Positions 17,818 through 26,558 of a stretch of 64,000 nucleotides of DNA are shown in pieces; position 1 is the first letter of the stretch; every line of letters begins with the position of its first letter. The position numbers and the translations under genes are program-made. The notes below the pieces were generated by a model that was given only the letters and a program-made list of their open reading frames with translations, was not told where the DNA came from and ran no database searches. Source of the DNA: JAEMQF01 sp963775015 (GTDB lineage Bacteria > Pseudomonadota > Gammaproteobacteria > Burkholderiales > Burkholderiaceae_C); assembly GCA_963775015.1 (NCBI GenBank), contig CAVZHI010000006.1, forward strand, positions 225,501-289,500. Reading direction: 5' to 3'.

Positions 17818-19155
17818 TCAGGCCAGGTGGAACAACTCGATGGGCTGCTCGCGGCCTTTGACTTTGACTGGGCCAAGCGAAGCAGCTGCCGCGGCGTCCT
17901 CCCCGGCGGCCGCGAGCACTTCACCGGACGCCAGGATTTGCGATCCATAGGTCTTGTTCAACTGCTCGATGCGCGACGCGAGGATCACGACGTTGCCGGT
18001 GATCGAATACTGCTTGCGCAATGCGGAGCCGATGTTGCCGGAGACCACCTCGCCGGCGTGCAGGCCGATGCCGATCGTGATCGGCGGAATCCGGCCGGAT
18101 TCCCCCAGCCGCCGGATACCGGCAAGCAGCCCGCGTGCCGCGGCAAGCGCATTGGCGCAGTCGCGGTCGCTTGCAAGCGGCGCGCCGAACGTGGCCATGA
18201 AGCCGTCGCCGAGAAACTGGTTGATGATGCCGTGATTGCGGTTCACGACGTCGACCGCTTCGGCGAAGACGAGGTTCTGCAATCCGACGATTTCCGCTGG
18301 CGACTTCATCTCCACCAGCGGTGTGAAATTGCGGATGTCCATGAACATGACGCACACGAACGAGCTCGTGCTCGCGATCTCCGGGCCGGCCTTGAGCAGC
18401 GCCTGCGCGATGGCGGGAGAAACCTGCTGGCCGAAGGCGCTGAGCACCCGCTGGCGTTCCAGCAGCGTCCGGTAGGCGTTGCCGACCCGACGCTTCAGCT
18501 GGTCCGCGACGAAGCCCGCGGCGAGCCCGGCGAGCAGCAGCACGGCCCCCTTGGCCACGTAGAACAGATGCGCCTCGAACGGCGTGCCCGCCGCGGCGCG
18601 CGCGCCACCCTCCTCTGTGCCGCTGACCGCGCCGATGTAGGCGAACGACAAGGCCACGTACTGCGCCGCCGCCACCAGCCCCGTAAATACGCACAGTCTG
18701 AAGTCCAGCCGCAGCGTGGTGAGCACGATGAAGACAGCGTAGAGAAGTCCCAGCGGGCTCTGCAGCACGTAGAGCGGATTGATTTCGCGCGACACGAGCA
18801 GGATCAGGATGCTGGGCACGCTCGTTTCGATGAACGCGTTCAGGTACCGCAGCGCCGCTGGTGCGCTCCTTCCCCTGCGCAGCCAGTGGCCGAACAGGGT
18901 CCGTATGGCAAGCTCGTAGCAGAGCAGCAGGGCGATGACCGCGATGATGTAGATGAATACGCCAGGCGTGAGGAAACGAAGCAGATCGCTCTTGCGGAAC
19001 AGCGCGTAACCCACGCTGTAAAACACGATCAGCACGCCCAGCAGGCCGGCAAGGATCGCCATGCGCATGCGCTCGCTGTGGATGATCTCCCGGGCGAGAT
19101 GGTCCTCGAAGGATGCCGTCGGGTCGGCAACGGGATCGTGCGATGAGTTTGGCAT
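17818..19155 (-). CDS. Membrane class III adenylate/guanylate cyclase
   Basis: This 445-residue protein has about six membrane helices (about residues 34-205) and a C-terminal cyclase homology domain. Catalytic features are present: the metal-binding Asp in VMFMDIRNFT (about 270), the second Asp in QFLGDGFMATFG (about 318), the glycine-rich IGLHAGEVVSGNIG, and the Asn/Arg segment GNVVILASRIEQLN that positions the transition state. It probably makes cAMP in response to a membrane-sensed cue. It converges with the CDGSH gene, with stops three bases apart. Which purine nucleotide it uses cannot be told. Confidence 0.9.
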   Translation of the reverse strand: MPNSSHDPVADPTASFEDHLAREIIHSERMRMAILAGLLGVLIVFYSVGYALFRKSDLLRFLTPGVFIYIIAVIALLLCYELAIRTLFGHWLRRGRSAPAALRYLNAFIETSVPSILILLVSREINPLYVLQSPLGLLYAVFIVLTTLRLDFRLCVFTGLVAAAQYVALSFAYIGAVSGTEEGGARAAAGTPFEAHLFYVAKGAVLLLAGLAAGFVADQLKRRVGNAYRTLLERQRVLSAFGQQVSPAIAQALLKAGPEIASTSSFVCVMFMDIRNFTPLVEMKSPAEIVGLQNLVFAEAVDVVNRNHGIINQFLGDGFMATFGAPLASDRDCANALAAARGLLAGIRRLGESGRIPPITIGIGLHAGEVVSGNIGSALRKQYSITGNVVILASRIEQLNKTYGSQILASGEVLAAAGEDAAAAASLGPVKVKGREQPIELFHLA

Positions 19156-19179
19156 CCGGGGCGTTCAGGGGCGCCGGGG

Positions 19180-19788
19180 TCAGGTCTTGCGTTTGAACCC
19201 CTTCTCCTCCTCCGGGGTGACAAACCCGATCGGCCGCTTGGGCGGCTCGGGCGGCGTCATGAGTTCGCGCAATGCATCGAACACCTGCTTGAACTGGGTG
19301 CGGGTGTTGCGACCCAAGTTCTCGTGACTCATCGCCAATGCCTCGGTCTTCTGCTCGAGTTCAATCAGACGCTGGGCCAGATCGCCATGTGTCGCCGCCA
19401 ACTCGCGCATGCGCACAAACGCCCGCACCACGTACACCGATACCTCGATCGCACGCGCGCTGCTGAGCAAATTGGCCGCCATGATCGCGCCGTGCTCGGT
19501 GAAGGCGTAGGGCAGGTACTTGCGATGCTGGCCGCGCCCGCCGGCGTCTAAGGTCGCGAATTGCGACCTTAAAGCCGCCCACTCCTCGGCGGTGAGCTGC
19601 AACATGAAGTCCGCCGGAAACTTCGCCAGATTGCGCTTGACCGCCTCGTTGAATCGCTTGGTCTGGACCTCGTAGAGCGCAGCCAGGTCGGTGTCCAGAA
19701 TTACGCGAACGCCGCGCACGGCGGCGATGCGCAGCGTGATCGCGTCCGGCGCGAGCACTTGCGTGCGCGGCGGCGGCGCACTGCTCAT
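19180..19788 (-). CDS. ORF6N domain-containing protein
   Basis: This protein of 202 residues has an ORF6N domain near the N-terminus (about 13-95): RGVRVILDTDLAALYEVQTK, RFNEAVKRNLAKFPADFMLQ and the FTEHGAIMAANLLSS segment. ORF6N is a DNA-binding-related domain found in phage and accessory proteins. A predicted coiled coil follows (LAQRLIELEQKTEALAMSHE). The start at ATG 19788 (MSSAPPPRTQ) fits the family better than the codon 14 residues upstream. The C-terminus is basic. Such genes are spread by phages and islands, which fits the accessory character of this segment. The function is unknown. Confidence 0.85.
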   Translation of the reverse strand: MSSAPPPRTQVLAPDAITLRIAAVRGVRVILDTDLAALYEVQTKRFNEAVKRNLAKFPADFMLQLTAEEWAALRSQFATLDAGGRGQHRKYLPYAFTEHGAIMAANLLSSARAIEVSVYVVRAFVRMRELAATHGDLAQRLIELEQKTEALAMSHENLGRNTRTQFKQVFDALRELMTPPEPPKRPIGFVTPEEEKGFKRKT

Positions 19789-19964
19789 GGCCGCGCCGCT
19801 TTGCGGGTTCGATGGCTCCCCATACCTCACACGATATCAGCCTGCCAGTGCGCTACGTCGATGGACAGCTTCGACGGCCCGAACCGCATGACGCGCGTGG
19901 ACGACCCCCGTCCCTACCGCGACCGCTACTTCCAGAGTTCCACCGGTTTCCCCACGGCACGCAG

Positions 19965-20440
19965 CCGCCCTTGGCGCGCGCGATCGCCGCGTCAATTTCG
20001 CCCGCCGATGCGACCTCGATGCGATCGAGTCGCAGGCGCAACTTTCCGGCGCGTGCCGACATGGCATCGAAGAAGAAGTCGTTGCTCGGGTTGGCGCTGT
20101 TCATCAGCACGCCGATGCGTTTGAGGTGCGGCACGGCCGCCGCCAGCAGTTCGACCTGTTTGGCGAGTATTTCTTCGCCGGCCGCCGAGGTGCCTGTCAG
20201 ATTGCCACCGGGTCGGGCCAGGCTCGCGACGAAGCCCGAACCGAGCGGGTCGCCTGCGTTGACCATGACAACGGGCAGGCCGGGCGCTGCGTCACGCGCC
20301 GCACGAATCGTGATAGTGCCGGAGGTAACGATCAGCGCCACGCGCAGAGTATTGAGTTCGGCGGCGAGCTCGCGCTGGCGCTGCGGACTCACACCCGCGT
20401 GGCGGACTTCGATGATCAGGTTCCTGCCATCGACGAGCAT
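19965..20440 (-). pseudogene. TrpX/DUF534-type ABC binding protein, central fragment
   Basis: Only the middle of an ABC_sub_bind protein remains: DGRNLIIEVRHAG, then VASLARPGGNLTGTSAAGEE, LKRIGVLMNSANPSNDFFFD and AGEIDAAIARAKGG. The signal peptide and first about 45 residues are missing at the 20440 end. Family similarity stops near 19965, although the open frame runs on to 19853 with unrelated sequence. It lies eight bases beyond the stop of an intact paralogue on the same strand, so it is the decayed member of a tandem array. Confidence 0.75.
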
Positions 20441-20447
20441 CGGTCGA

Positions 20448-21425
20448 TCACCGAATCACCTCATCCGCGCGCAGCAGCACGCTGGGCGGAATCGTGAGCC
20501 CGAGCGTCTTGGCGGTTTTCAGGTTGATCACGAATTCGAACTTCACCGGCTGCTGCACCGGCAGATCGGCCGGCTTCGCGCCGCGCAGCACCTGGTCGAC
20601 GAAGCCCGCAGCGCGGCGGTACTGGTCCTTCAAATCGACTGCGTACGACATCAGGCCGCCTGCCTGCGCAAACACGGTGTGCGGGTAAGTCGCGGGCTTG
20701 CTCTGCTTTGCGACGAGTTCGACGATGGCCCGCCGTTGCGCGAAGTGCATCGCCCCGTCGGGGACGAACCAGGCGTCTGCCCGCTTGCCCGCAGCGAACG
20801 CAGCGACGAGATCCTCCGCGCGCTGCGCCTTCGCGGGCAACAACTCGATTCCGAGCACGGCGGCGGCGTGGTGCAACTCCGGGTTCGAATCGGTTGCGCC
20901 GGTCAGGTAAGCCACGCGCGCGATCGACGGAGCTGTTCCTTGCAGCAACTGCAGCCGCTTGCCGACCAGTTCGGGGCTCTGGCTCGTCAGCCCTGTAAGG
21001 TTGCCCGCAGGCCGCGCCAGGCTCGCCACCAATCCCGTGGCTACGGGGTCGGGCACCGCAGCGAAGACGATCGGAATCGTCACAGTCGCCTGCTTCGCGG
21101 CGAGCGCGCCGGCGCCGGTGGCAAAGATCACGTCGACGTTGTGCGCTATCAGCTCGCGCGCGAGCCCCGGCAATCGATCCACCGCACCTTCGCCGTAGCG
21201 GCGCTCAAATACGACGTCGCGGCCCTCGGTCCAGCCCAGGCGCTGCAACTCGAAGTTGAAGGCGTCGACAATCGCGGCTGCCTCGGGCGTCACCGGCGGC
21301 ACGTTGCCCAGCCAGCCGATCCGCCTCATCTTGCCGGGCTGCTGCGCAAGCGCGCCGCGCTGCGACTGGTTTGCCACGAGTGCGCACGCCAAGCCGGCAA
21401 TCGCGACGCTACGCCGCGTGGTCAT
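20448..21425 (-). CDS. TrpX/DUF534-type ABC substrate-binding protein
   Basis: This is a full-length 325-residue member of the ABC_sub_bind family: signal peptide (MTTRRSVAIAGLACALVA), RRIGWLGNVPP, LGWTEGRDVVFERRYGEG, LIAHNVDVIFATGAGALAAK, GLVASLARPAGNLTGLTSQS, GGLMSYAVDLKDQYRRAAGF and the C-terminal KTAKTLGLTIPPSVLLRADE. It serves as the reference for the shortened copies in this window. Its ATG overlaps the stop of the mini-gene at 21422-21628 (ATGA), so the two are translationally coupled. No permease or ATPase gene is nearby. The ligand is unknown. Confidence 0.9.
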   Translation of the reverse strand: MTTRRSVAIAGLACALVANQSQRGALAQQPGKMRRIGWLGNVPPVTPEAAAIVDAFNFELQRLGWTEGRDVVFERRYGEGAVDRLPGLARELIAHNVDVIFATGAGALAAKQATVTIPIVFAAVPDPVATGLVASLARPAGNLTGLTSQSPELVGKRLQLLQGTAPSIARVAYLTGATDSNPELHHAAAVLGIELLPAKAQRAEDLVAAFAAGKRADAWFVPDGAMHFAQRRAIVELVAKQSKPATYPHTVFAQAGGLMSYAVDLKDQYRRAAGFVDQVLRGAKPADLPVQQPVKFEFVINLKTAKTLGLTIPPSVLLRADEVIR

Positions 21426-21628
21426 TCGATCACCTCGTCGGCGAACAGCCGCAGCGAGTTCGGGATCGTCAGGCCGAGGGCCTTCGCCGTCTTCAGGTTA
21501 ATGACCCGGGTGTTGGTGGACAACAGTGCGATGCGCGGCATCGTCGGCGCGTGTTGCGCGAGCGCGGCGAAGGGCGCGCCCCACACTGCCAGCGAAGCCC
21601 CAGCGATGAAGTGCCTGCGAACTGTCAT
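21422..21628 (-). CDS. Mini-gene: ABC binding-protein signal peptide fused to its last 27 residues
   Basis: This 68-residue open frame has a complete signal peptide (MTVRRHFIAGASLAVWGAPF...ALAQ) and MPRIALLSTN, then jumps directly to RVINLKTAKALGLTIPNSLR and ends in DEVIE, the last residues of the ABC_sub_bind family. About 250 residues are missing, yet the frame is intact. It overlaps the following full-length paralogue by four bases (ATGA) and probably couples its translation. The product would be a small secreted peptide. It is most likely the scar of a deletion between or within tandem copies; a function as a leader is possible but unproven. Confidence 0.7.
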   Translation of the reverse strand: MTVRRHFIAGASLAVWGAPFAALAQHAPTMPRIALLSTNTRVINLKTAKALGLTIPNSLRLFADEVIE

Positions 21629-21679
21629 TCGATCACCGCCCTGGCGCAGCTCGCGCTGATGGATTCGCCCGACGCTGGC

Positions 21680-22510
21680 CTATCCCCGCCACGCAACCAC
21701 CTCGAGATACTCCGCGTCGTAACGCGTGCTGCCGTCGGTGGCCCGATTGTGTTGGTTCCACAATTGCTCGAGTTCATCGCGCAGCGCTGCCTGACCCGCC
21801 ACGTCGAGGGCCGCAAAGGCGCGGTTCGTCGGGCCGTAGTAGGCGCGGAAAAACTCCACTACGTCAGCCGGCGCGAATGTGTAGGCAAAGGGGTACATGC
21901 GTTTGCTGACCTGCAACTGGGTGATGCCTCCACCCAGGCCTTCACGCAGCCGTTCGCGCACCACCGCCTCCACGCCCCACAGCAAGGGCGAGGGCATTTG
22001 CGGTGGCGGCGCCACATGTTTGGCGATGATCTTGAAAATCTGACCCACGAAGCCCTCGGGCGTCCAGTTCGCCATGACGATGCGCCCGCCCGGCCGGCAG
22101 ACACGAACCAGCTCCGCGGCAACTTGTTCGGGTCGCGGCGCAAACATCGCGCCGATGAGACTCACGACCAGGTCGAACGAGGCCGCTGCGTAGGGCAGAC
22201 TTTCGGCGTCACCTTCATCGAAACGCACCTCCAACCCTTCGACCCGCGCACGCGCACGCGCCTGCTCCACAAGATTCGCGGCAATATCGACGCCCGTCAC
22301 GTGAACTCCAGAGCGCGCGGCCGGAATCGCGATCTGGCCCGCCCCGCAACCCACGTCGAGCATGCGCGTACCCGGCGCGACGCCGAGGCGCTGCAGAAAC
22401 TCCAGCGCGCCAGGCTCCATCGGCTTGGCAAATTCTCCGTAGTCACCGGCCATCCAGGTGGCCTTGAGTCGGGTCTTCAGGGCTTGCATCTCAGGCGTCA
22501 TGGCGTTCAC
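21680..22510 (-). CDS. Class I SAM-dependent methyltransferase
   Basis: This 276-residue protein has the Rossmann-type SAM fold. Motif I is LDVGCGAGQI (51-60), the acidic residue binding the SAM ribose lies in GVDIAANL (about 72-79), then DEGDAESLPYAAASFDLVVS and VRVCRPGGRIVMANWTPEGF. The C-terminal region with AYYGPTNRAFAAL is seen in UbiE-like small-molecule methyltransferases of unknown substrate. It lies 57 bases after another methyltransferase gene on the same strand, forming a probable two-gene unit. The substrate is unknown. Confidence 0.88.
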   Translation of the reverse strand: MNAMTPEMQALKTRLKATWMAGDYGEFAKPMEPGALEFLQRLGVAPGTRMLDVGCGAGQIAIPAARSGVHVTGVDIAANLVEQARARARVEGLEVRFDEGDAESLPYAAASFDLVVSLIGAMFAPRPEQVAAELVRVCRPGGRIVMANWTPEGFVGQIFKIIAKHVAPPPQMPSPLLWGVEAVVRERLREGLGGGITQLQVSKRMYPFAYTFAPADVVEFFRAYYGPTNRAFAALDVAGQAALRDELEQLWNQHNRATDGSTRYDAEYLEVVAWRG

Positions 22511-22567
22511 GTTGCCCTCCTCAGCGTGGCTGTTTCAATCCTGCGGATATCGATGTTTCGGCGCGCC

Positions 22568-23407
22568 CTAGGCCTTGCGCGCCGCAATCCGAACTCCGCC
22601 GAGCTTTTCGGCGGTGAACAGGCCGACAAAATGGCTGTACGCAGCGTCGTATTCGAGAAAACGAGCCTCGCCGAACTTGGCCACCGTCGTGTCGCGCAGC
22701 GACCGGTACATGGCGAGCCGGTCGACGAGGATCGCGACCCAAGCCTGCGACAGGTCGATACATTGGACAAGCTCGCAGGAACAGTCATTGAGCAGGCGCC
22801 GATATTCGTCAATCGACGGCGGCGAGGTGATGAACATCCCGTCGCTCAGGCGGCGCTCGTCTTGCGCATCCAGTCGGGTGAGGGTCACGATATCGGTGAA
22901 GGCAATCATGCCACCTGCTTTGACCACGCGCGCACACTCGCCGAGCAGGGTGCGCTTGTCCGGGATGTGGCACCACGCTTCCTGGCTCAGCGCCGCATCG
23001 AACCCGCCATCGCCAAACGGCATCGCCGTGGCATCGCCCTGCCTGAAATCGACGCGATGCTGCAACCCAACTCGCTGCGTCAGGCGAATCGCGCTCTCAA
23101 CCCGGCTGCGGGTGAGGTCGATCCCGGTGACGCGGCAGCCGTATCGCTGCGCGAGCCAGCGTGCCGGCCCGCCCATGCCGCTGCATACGTCGAGCACGTG
23201 ATGCCCGGCGTGCAGCCCGGCAGCGCCGGCCAACGCATCGACGGCACCGGTTCCGCCGTAATGGTCCTGGTCGAAATCCTTCAGATCGTCCTGCGTCAGC
23301 GCGTCCAGGCTCAATCCGCGCGCCGTGAGCTTGGCGAGGATTTCCTCCTCGTTGATCGGATGCGTGTCGTAGAAGCGGGCAACGTCGCCGACGTGTGAAT
23401 TGCTCAT
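22568..23407 (-). CDS. SAM-dependent methyltransferase (glycine/sarcosine-type fold)
   Basis: This 279-residue protein begins MSNSHVGDVARFYDTHPINE at ATG 23407 behind GGAG. Motif I is VLDVCSGMGGPARWLAQRYG (71-90), followed by GIDLTRSRVESA, RQGDATAMPFGDGGFDAALS and GGMIAFTDIV. The FYDTHPINEEEIL opening and DHYGGTGAVDAL segment match a group near sarcosine/dimethylglycine and phosphoethanolamine methyltransferases. It is the first gene of the reverse-strand run and diverges from the RlmN-like gene. The substrate is unknown; an amine is a guess from the family. Confidence 0.88.
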   Translation of the reverse strand: MSNSHVGDVARFYDTHPINEEEILAKLTARGLSLDALTQDDLKDFDQDHYGGTGAVDALAGAAGLHAGHHVLDVCSGMGGPARWLAQRYGCRVTGIDLTRSRVESAIRLTQRVGLQHRVDFRQGDATAMPFGDGGFDAALSQEAWCHIPDKRTLLGECARVVKAGGMIAFTDIVTLTRLDAQDERRLSDGMFITSPPSIDEYRRLLNDCSCELVQCIDLSQAWVAILVDRLAMYRSLRDTTVAKFGEARFLEYDAAYSHFVGLFTAEKLGGVRIAARKA

Positions 23408-23498
23408 GGCAGTTCTCCGTGAGTTGCGCTGGCGCGTATGGCTCTTCGGATGAGAAGCAGGGTCGTTGAACTGAGTTCGCAGACTACCATGCGCACCC

Positions 23499-24530
23499 AT
23501 GCGCATCGAAGACATCCGCCAACGCCTGCAAAGCCTCGGCGCCGGACCCGGCCACGAGCGCCATGTGCTCGAGCGCTGGGCGCGCGGATTGCCCCAGGAC
23601 CATGGCAAGCGCCGTATCGAGGGCTTTCTGCCCAAGCGTTTGCGCGCCGTGCTGCCTGAGCTCGTGGACGAACTCGACGCACTCGCGCGCGTGCGCAGCG
23701 AACATCCAGCCGCCGACGGCTCGGCGCGTTTGCTCGTTGAACTCTCCGACGGCCAGGCGGTGGAAAGCGTGCTGCTGCCGCGCGACGGCGTGTGCGTCTC
23801 CACCCAGGTCGGTTGCGCGGTCGGCTGCGTGTTCTGCATGACGGGCCGCGGCGGCCTGTTGCGCCAGCTCGGCAGCGTCGAGATCGTCGCTCAAGTCGTG
23901 CTCGCACGGCAGCGGCGCAGCATACGCAAGGTCGTGTTCATGGGCATGGGCGAGCCGGCGCACAACCTGGACAACGTGATGGAGGCGATCGATCTGCTCG
24001 GCACCGAGGGGGCGTTTCCCCACAAGAACCTGGTGTTCTCCACCGTCGGCGATGCGCGCGTGTTCGAGCGCCTGCCGCTCGGCCGGGTCAAACCCGCGCT
24101 CGCGTTGTCGCTGCATTCGACAATTGCGCAACTGCGAGAGCGATTGCTGCCGCGCGCGCCGCGCATGACGCCCGCGGAACTGGTCGAGCAGGGCGAGCGC
24201 TATGCGCGGCTCACGAGTTACCCGATCCAGTACCAGTGGACGCTGATCGACGGCGTGAACGATGGCGACGACGAGATGGAGGGCATCGCCCGGTTGCTGC
24301 GCGGCAAGTACGCGATGATGAATCTGATTCCGTACAACGCGGTCGATGGCCTGCCCTTCGCGCGCCCAAGCGCCGAGCGCGCCGGCGCGATTGCGCAGTC
24401 GCTGAACCGGCGCGGAATCTACACGCGGCTGCGCCAATCGGCGGGTCAGGATGTGGATGCGGGCTGCGGGCAATTGCGGGCGCGATCCACAGGAATCTCC
24501 GGACGAGAAATTGCGATCGCACCGGCTTGA
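23499..24530 (+). CDS. RlmN/Cfr-family radical SAM RNA methyltransferase paralogue
   Basis: This 343-residue enzyme of the RlmN/Cfr group methylates carbon 2 or 8 of an adenine in RNA. The 4Fe-4S site is GCAVGCVFCMTG (Cys at about 106, 110 and 113; CxxxCxxC). The two mechanistic cysteines are also present, one in DGVCVSTQ and the other in QDVDAGCGQL. VVFMGMGEPAHNLDNVMEAI and LSLHSTIAQLRERLLPRAP are family motifs. The N-terminus differs from housekeeping RlmN, and the neighbours are not ndk, hisS or ispG, so this is probably a second, specialised copy. Its target base is unknown. Confidence 0.88.
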   Translation: MRIEDIRQRLQSLGAGPGHERHVLERWARGLPQDHGKRRIEGFLPKRLRAVLPELVDELDALARVRSEHPAADGSARLLVELSDGQAVESVLLPRDGVCVSTQVGCAVGCVFCMTGRGGLLRQLGSVEIVAQVVLARQRRSIRKVVFMGMGEPAHNLDNVMEAIDLLGTEGAFPHKNLVFSTVGDARVFERLPLGRVKPALALSLHSTIAQLRERLLPRAPRMTPAELVEQGERYARLTSYPIQYQWTLIDGVNDGDDEMEGIARLLRGKYAMMNLIPYNAVDGLPFARPSAERAGAIAQSLNRRGIYTRLRQSAGQDVDAGCGQLRARSTGISGREIAIAPA

Positions 24531-24566
24531 GCCGACAGGATGCGAAGCAGTAGGCCGCACCCTGAG

Positions 24567-25322
24567 TTATCGAGCCATCCATTCGCGAAACGCCGCAGCA
24601 CGTTCCTGGCTGATCTGCACTTCGCCATCGCTTTTCGGCGCCAGCTTCAGCACGAGCCGACCTTTGGCGCCGGCATGCCAGCTCGTCACGGCGCGCGCCG
24701 CGACGAGCATCTGCCGGTTCACGCGAAAGAACAGCGCCGGGTCGAGTTCACGCTCGACGTCGCCCAGCGACCCGTCGAGCAGATGGCGCGTCGCATCCAG
24801 GCTCACCAGGAACGTGAGCTTGTCGATCGACACGAAGTACGCCACCTGCTCGACCGGCACCGCGACGAACGCTGCTGCCTTGCGCGCGACCCAGCGTTGC
24901 CGGTAGCGCGGCGGCGCTGCAACCAGCGCCTGTTCGAGCTCCTGGGCGCGGGCGCCGGAGAACCGCTCGCGCAAGGCCTGCAGCTTCGCGAAGGCCTGGT
25001 GCAGCGGCGCGTCTTCCACCGGCTTGAGCAGGTAGTCGACCGCGAGCGCCTGGAACGCGGCCAGGGCGAACTGATCGTAGGCCGTCGTGAAGATCGTCGG
25101 CAGCGTCAGTGCGGAGTCGCGAAACAACTCTAGCGACAGGCCGTCGGCAAGCTGGATGTCGAGCAGCAGCAGGTCGGGCGCGGCGTGCGCGGCGAGCCAC
25201 AGGCGCGTGTCGCGCACCGTGCCCGCCGTGCCGGCGACGCTGGCCTGCGGCGCCACGCGCGCGATCGTCTCGATCAGGCGCTCGCGCGCCGGCGCTTCGT
25301 CTTCGGCGATGAACAGCCTCAT
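24567..25322 (-). CDS. LytTR-family response regulator
   Basis: This 251-residue regulator has a receiver domain (1-115; acidic pocket in RLFIAEDEAP, phospho-acceptor Asp in LLLLDIQLADG, Thr in IFTTAYDQ, Lys in DYLLKPVED) and a C-terminal LytTR DNA-binding domain (about 145-245; WVARKAAAFVAVPVEQVAYF, FFRVNRQMLVA). LytTR domains insert beta strands into DNA and often control surface or virulence functions. Its ATG overlaps the stop of the kinase gene by four bases, so the two are translated together. The target genes are unknown. Confidence 0.93.
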   Translation of the reverse strand: MRLFIAEDEAPARERLIETIARVAPQASVAGTAGTVRDTRLWLAAHAAPDLLLLDIQLADGLSLELFRDSALTLPTIFTTAYDQFALAAFQALAVDYLLKPVEDAPLHQAFAKLQALRERFSGARAQELEQALVAAPPRYRQRWVARKAAAFVAVPVEQVAYFVSIDKLTFLVSLDATRHLLDGSLGDVERELDPALFFRVNRQMLVAARAVTSWHAGAKGRLVLKLAPKSDGEVQISQERAAAFREWMAR

Positions 25323-26441
25323 GTCGCCACCTCGGCCACCACCTCGGCCGCCACCTCGGCCGCCACCTCAGCCGCCACCTCAGCCATGACCAACGGCAAC
25401 CTGACCTCGAAGCGTTCGTCGCCGCGCCGCACATCGAGCGCGCGGCCGCTGAGCAGCCGGCAGCGCTCGTCGAGGTTGCGCAAGCCCAGGCCCGAGGAAG
25501 GCAGCGCGCTGCTGCGCTGGCGCACGTCGTTGCTGACGTGCAGCGTGTCGGCACTGCGCCGCATGCGCACGATCAAGGGCTGGGCCTGATCGGTCTGGTT
25601 GTGCTTCACTGCGTTCTCGAGCAAGGTCTGCAGCGCGAGCGGCGGCACCAGGCCGCGAACCTGATCGCCGCGGAGCGATGCGTCGATCTCCAACTGCACC
25701 GCCGCGCCGAAGCGCAGCGCCAGCAAGCGGTGGTAGCCGCGAACGAACGCGAGTTCGTCGGCCAGCGGCACCAGGTCGCGGTCGCGGCTGGCGAGCACGT
25801 AGCGGTAGACCTCGGCCAGCAGGTCGCAGAACTCGCGCGCGCGCGGCGCGTCGCGAACGATCAGGTGGCCGAGCGTGTTCAGGCTATTGAACAGGAAGTG
25901 CGGGTCGATCTGCGCCTTCAGCGCCGCCAGTTCGGCCTGCGAGCGCAGCTCGCTCGAGCCGTTCCACGCGCGTCAGGTCGGATTCGCGTTCGCGGATCAG
26001 GAACACGGTCTCGTACGCATGCGTCACGAAGAGCACGCAGATCACGTTGATCAGCACCACGACTTCGATCGCGGCGCGGTCCGGCGCCTGCCCGGCGATG
26101 CGCTGCCACAGCACGATCGCCAGCGCGCTCAGCGGCGCGGTGTAGAGCAGGTTCGCGCTGACGAGCAGCATCAGCTTGCGCACCGGATGGTCGAACCAGC
26201 CGAAGTGCTGGCGCTGCTTGAACAGCAGCCAGCGGTTGCCGAGCCAGATCGCCGCCGCCAGGCCGATGAAACCGACGCAGCCGATCCAGAAGCGCGCATC
26301 GTCGGGGCGCAGCGCACCGTACAGCCCGGCGACCCAGGGAATGATCAGGCCGAAGCCGAAGATGCCCAGCAGCATCACCGGCCGGTCGTCGATCGACACG
26401 CTCGCGGCCGGGTTCGGCGGCGCTTCGTCGGGCTTGGACAT
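25319..26441 (-). CDS. LytS/YehU-type membrane sensor histidine kinase (frame-interrupted)
   Basis: The N-terminal half has about four to six hydrophobic segments (for example VMLLGIFGFGLIIPWVAGLY and LMLLVSANLLYTAPLSAL). The C-terminal half has the His_kinase domain (IDPHFLFNSLNTLGHLIVRD with the phospho-accepting His) and an HATPase region (LLENAVKHNQ, GLGLRNLDERC). The frame breaks near 25955; deleting one base gives RLEELRSQAELAALKAQ and joins both halves into about 374 residues. The last 20 residues are an AEV-type repeat encoded by 12-bp tandem units. It precedes and overlaps its response regulator. The signal is unknown. Confidence 0.88.
25326..25382. repeat. 12-bp tandem repeat encoding the kinase C-terminal tail
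   Basis: Nearly identical 12-base units (GCCGCCACCTCG and one- or two-base variants) lie at 25335, 25347, 25359 and 25371, with a partial unit at 25326. On the minus strand they encode alternating AEV/AAEV residues at the end of the histidine kinase, just before the overlap with the response regulator gene. Because 12 is divisible by 3, changes in copy number would lengthen or shorten the tail without a frameshift. Confidence 0.85.
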
Positions 26442-26558
26442 GCGGTTTTCCGGGTTCGGTCGATTCGCGCTTGTGCCGCGCCATCGCGCTCGGCCAAGAT
26501 GGTCGAAACCGGTTCAGCGGTGTCATGGCAATCCGGCAGCAACCTCGAGGAGAGACAT

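Noticed and set aside
16561..19146. An 861-codon plus-strand open frame
   Set aside because: It is opposite the cyclase and GFA genes and shares only a short stretch with the true CDGSH gene. Composition and lack of motifs mark it as a shadow.
21371..23398. A 675-codon plus-strand open frame opposite the methyltransferase genes
   Set aside because: The minus strand carries two methyltransferases with full motifs. The plus-strand product is Arg/His-rich with no family.
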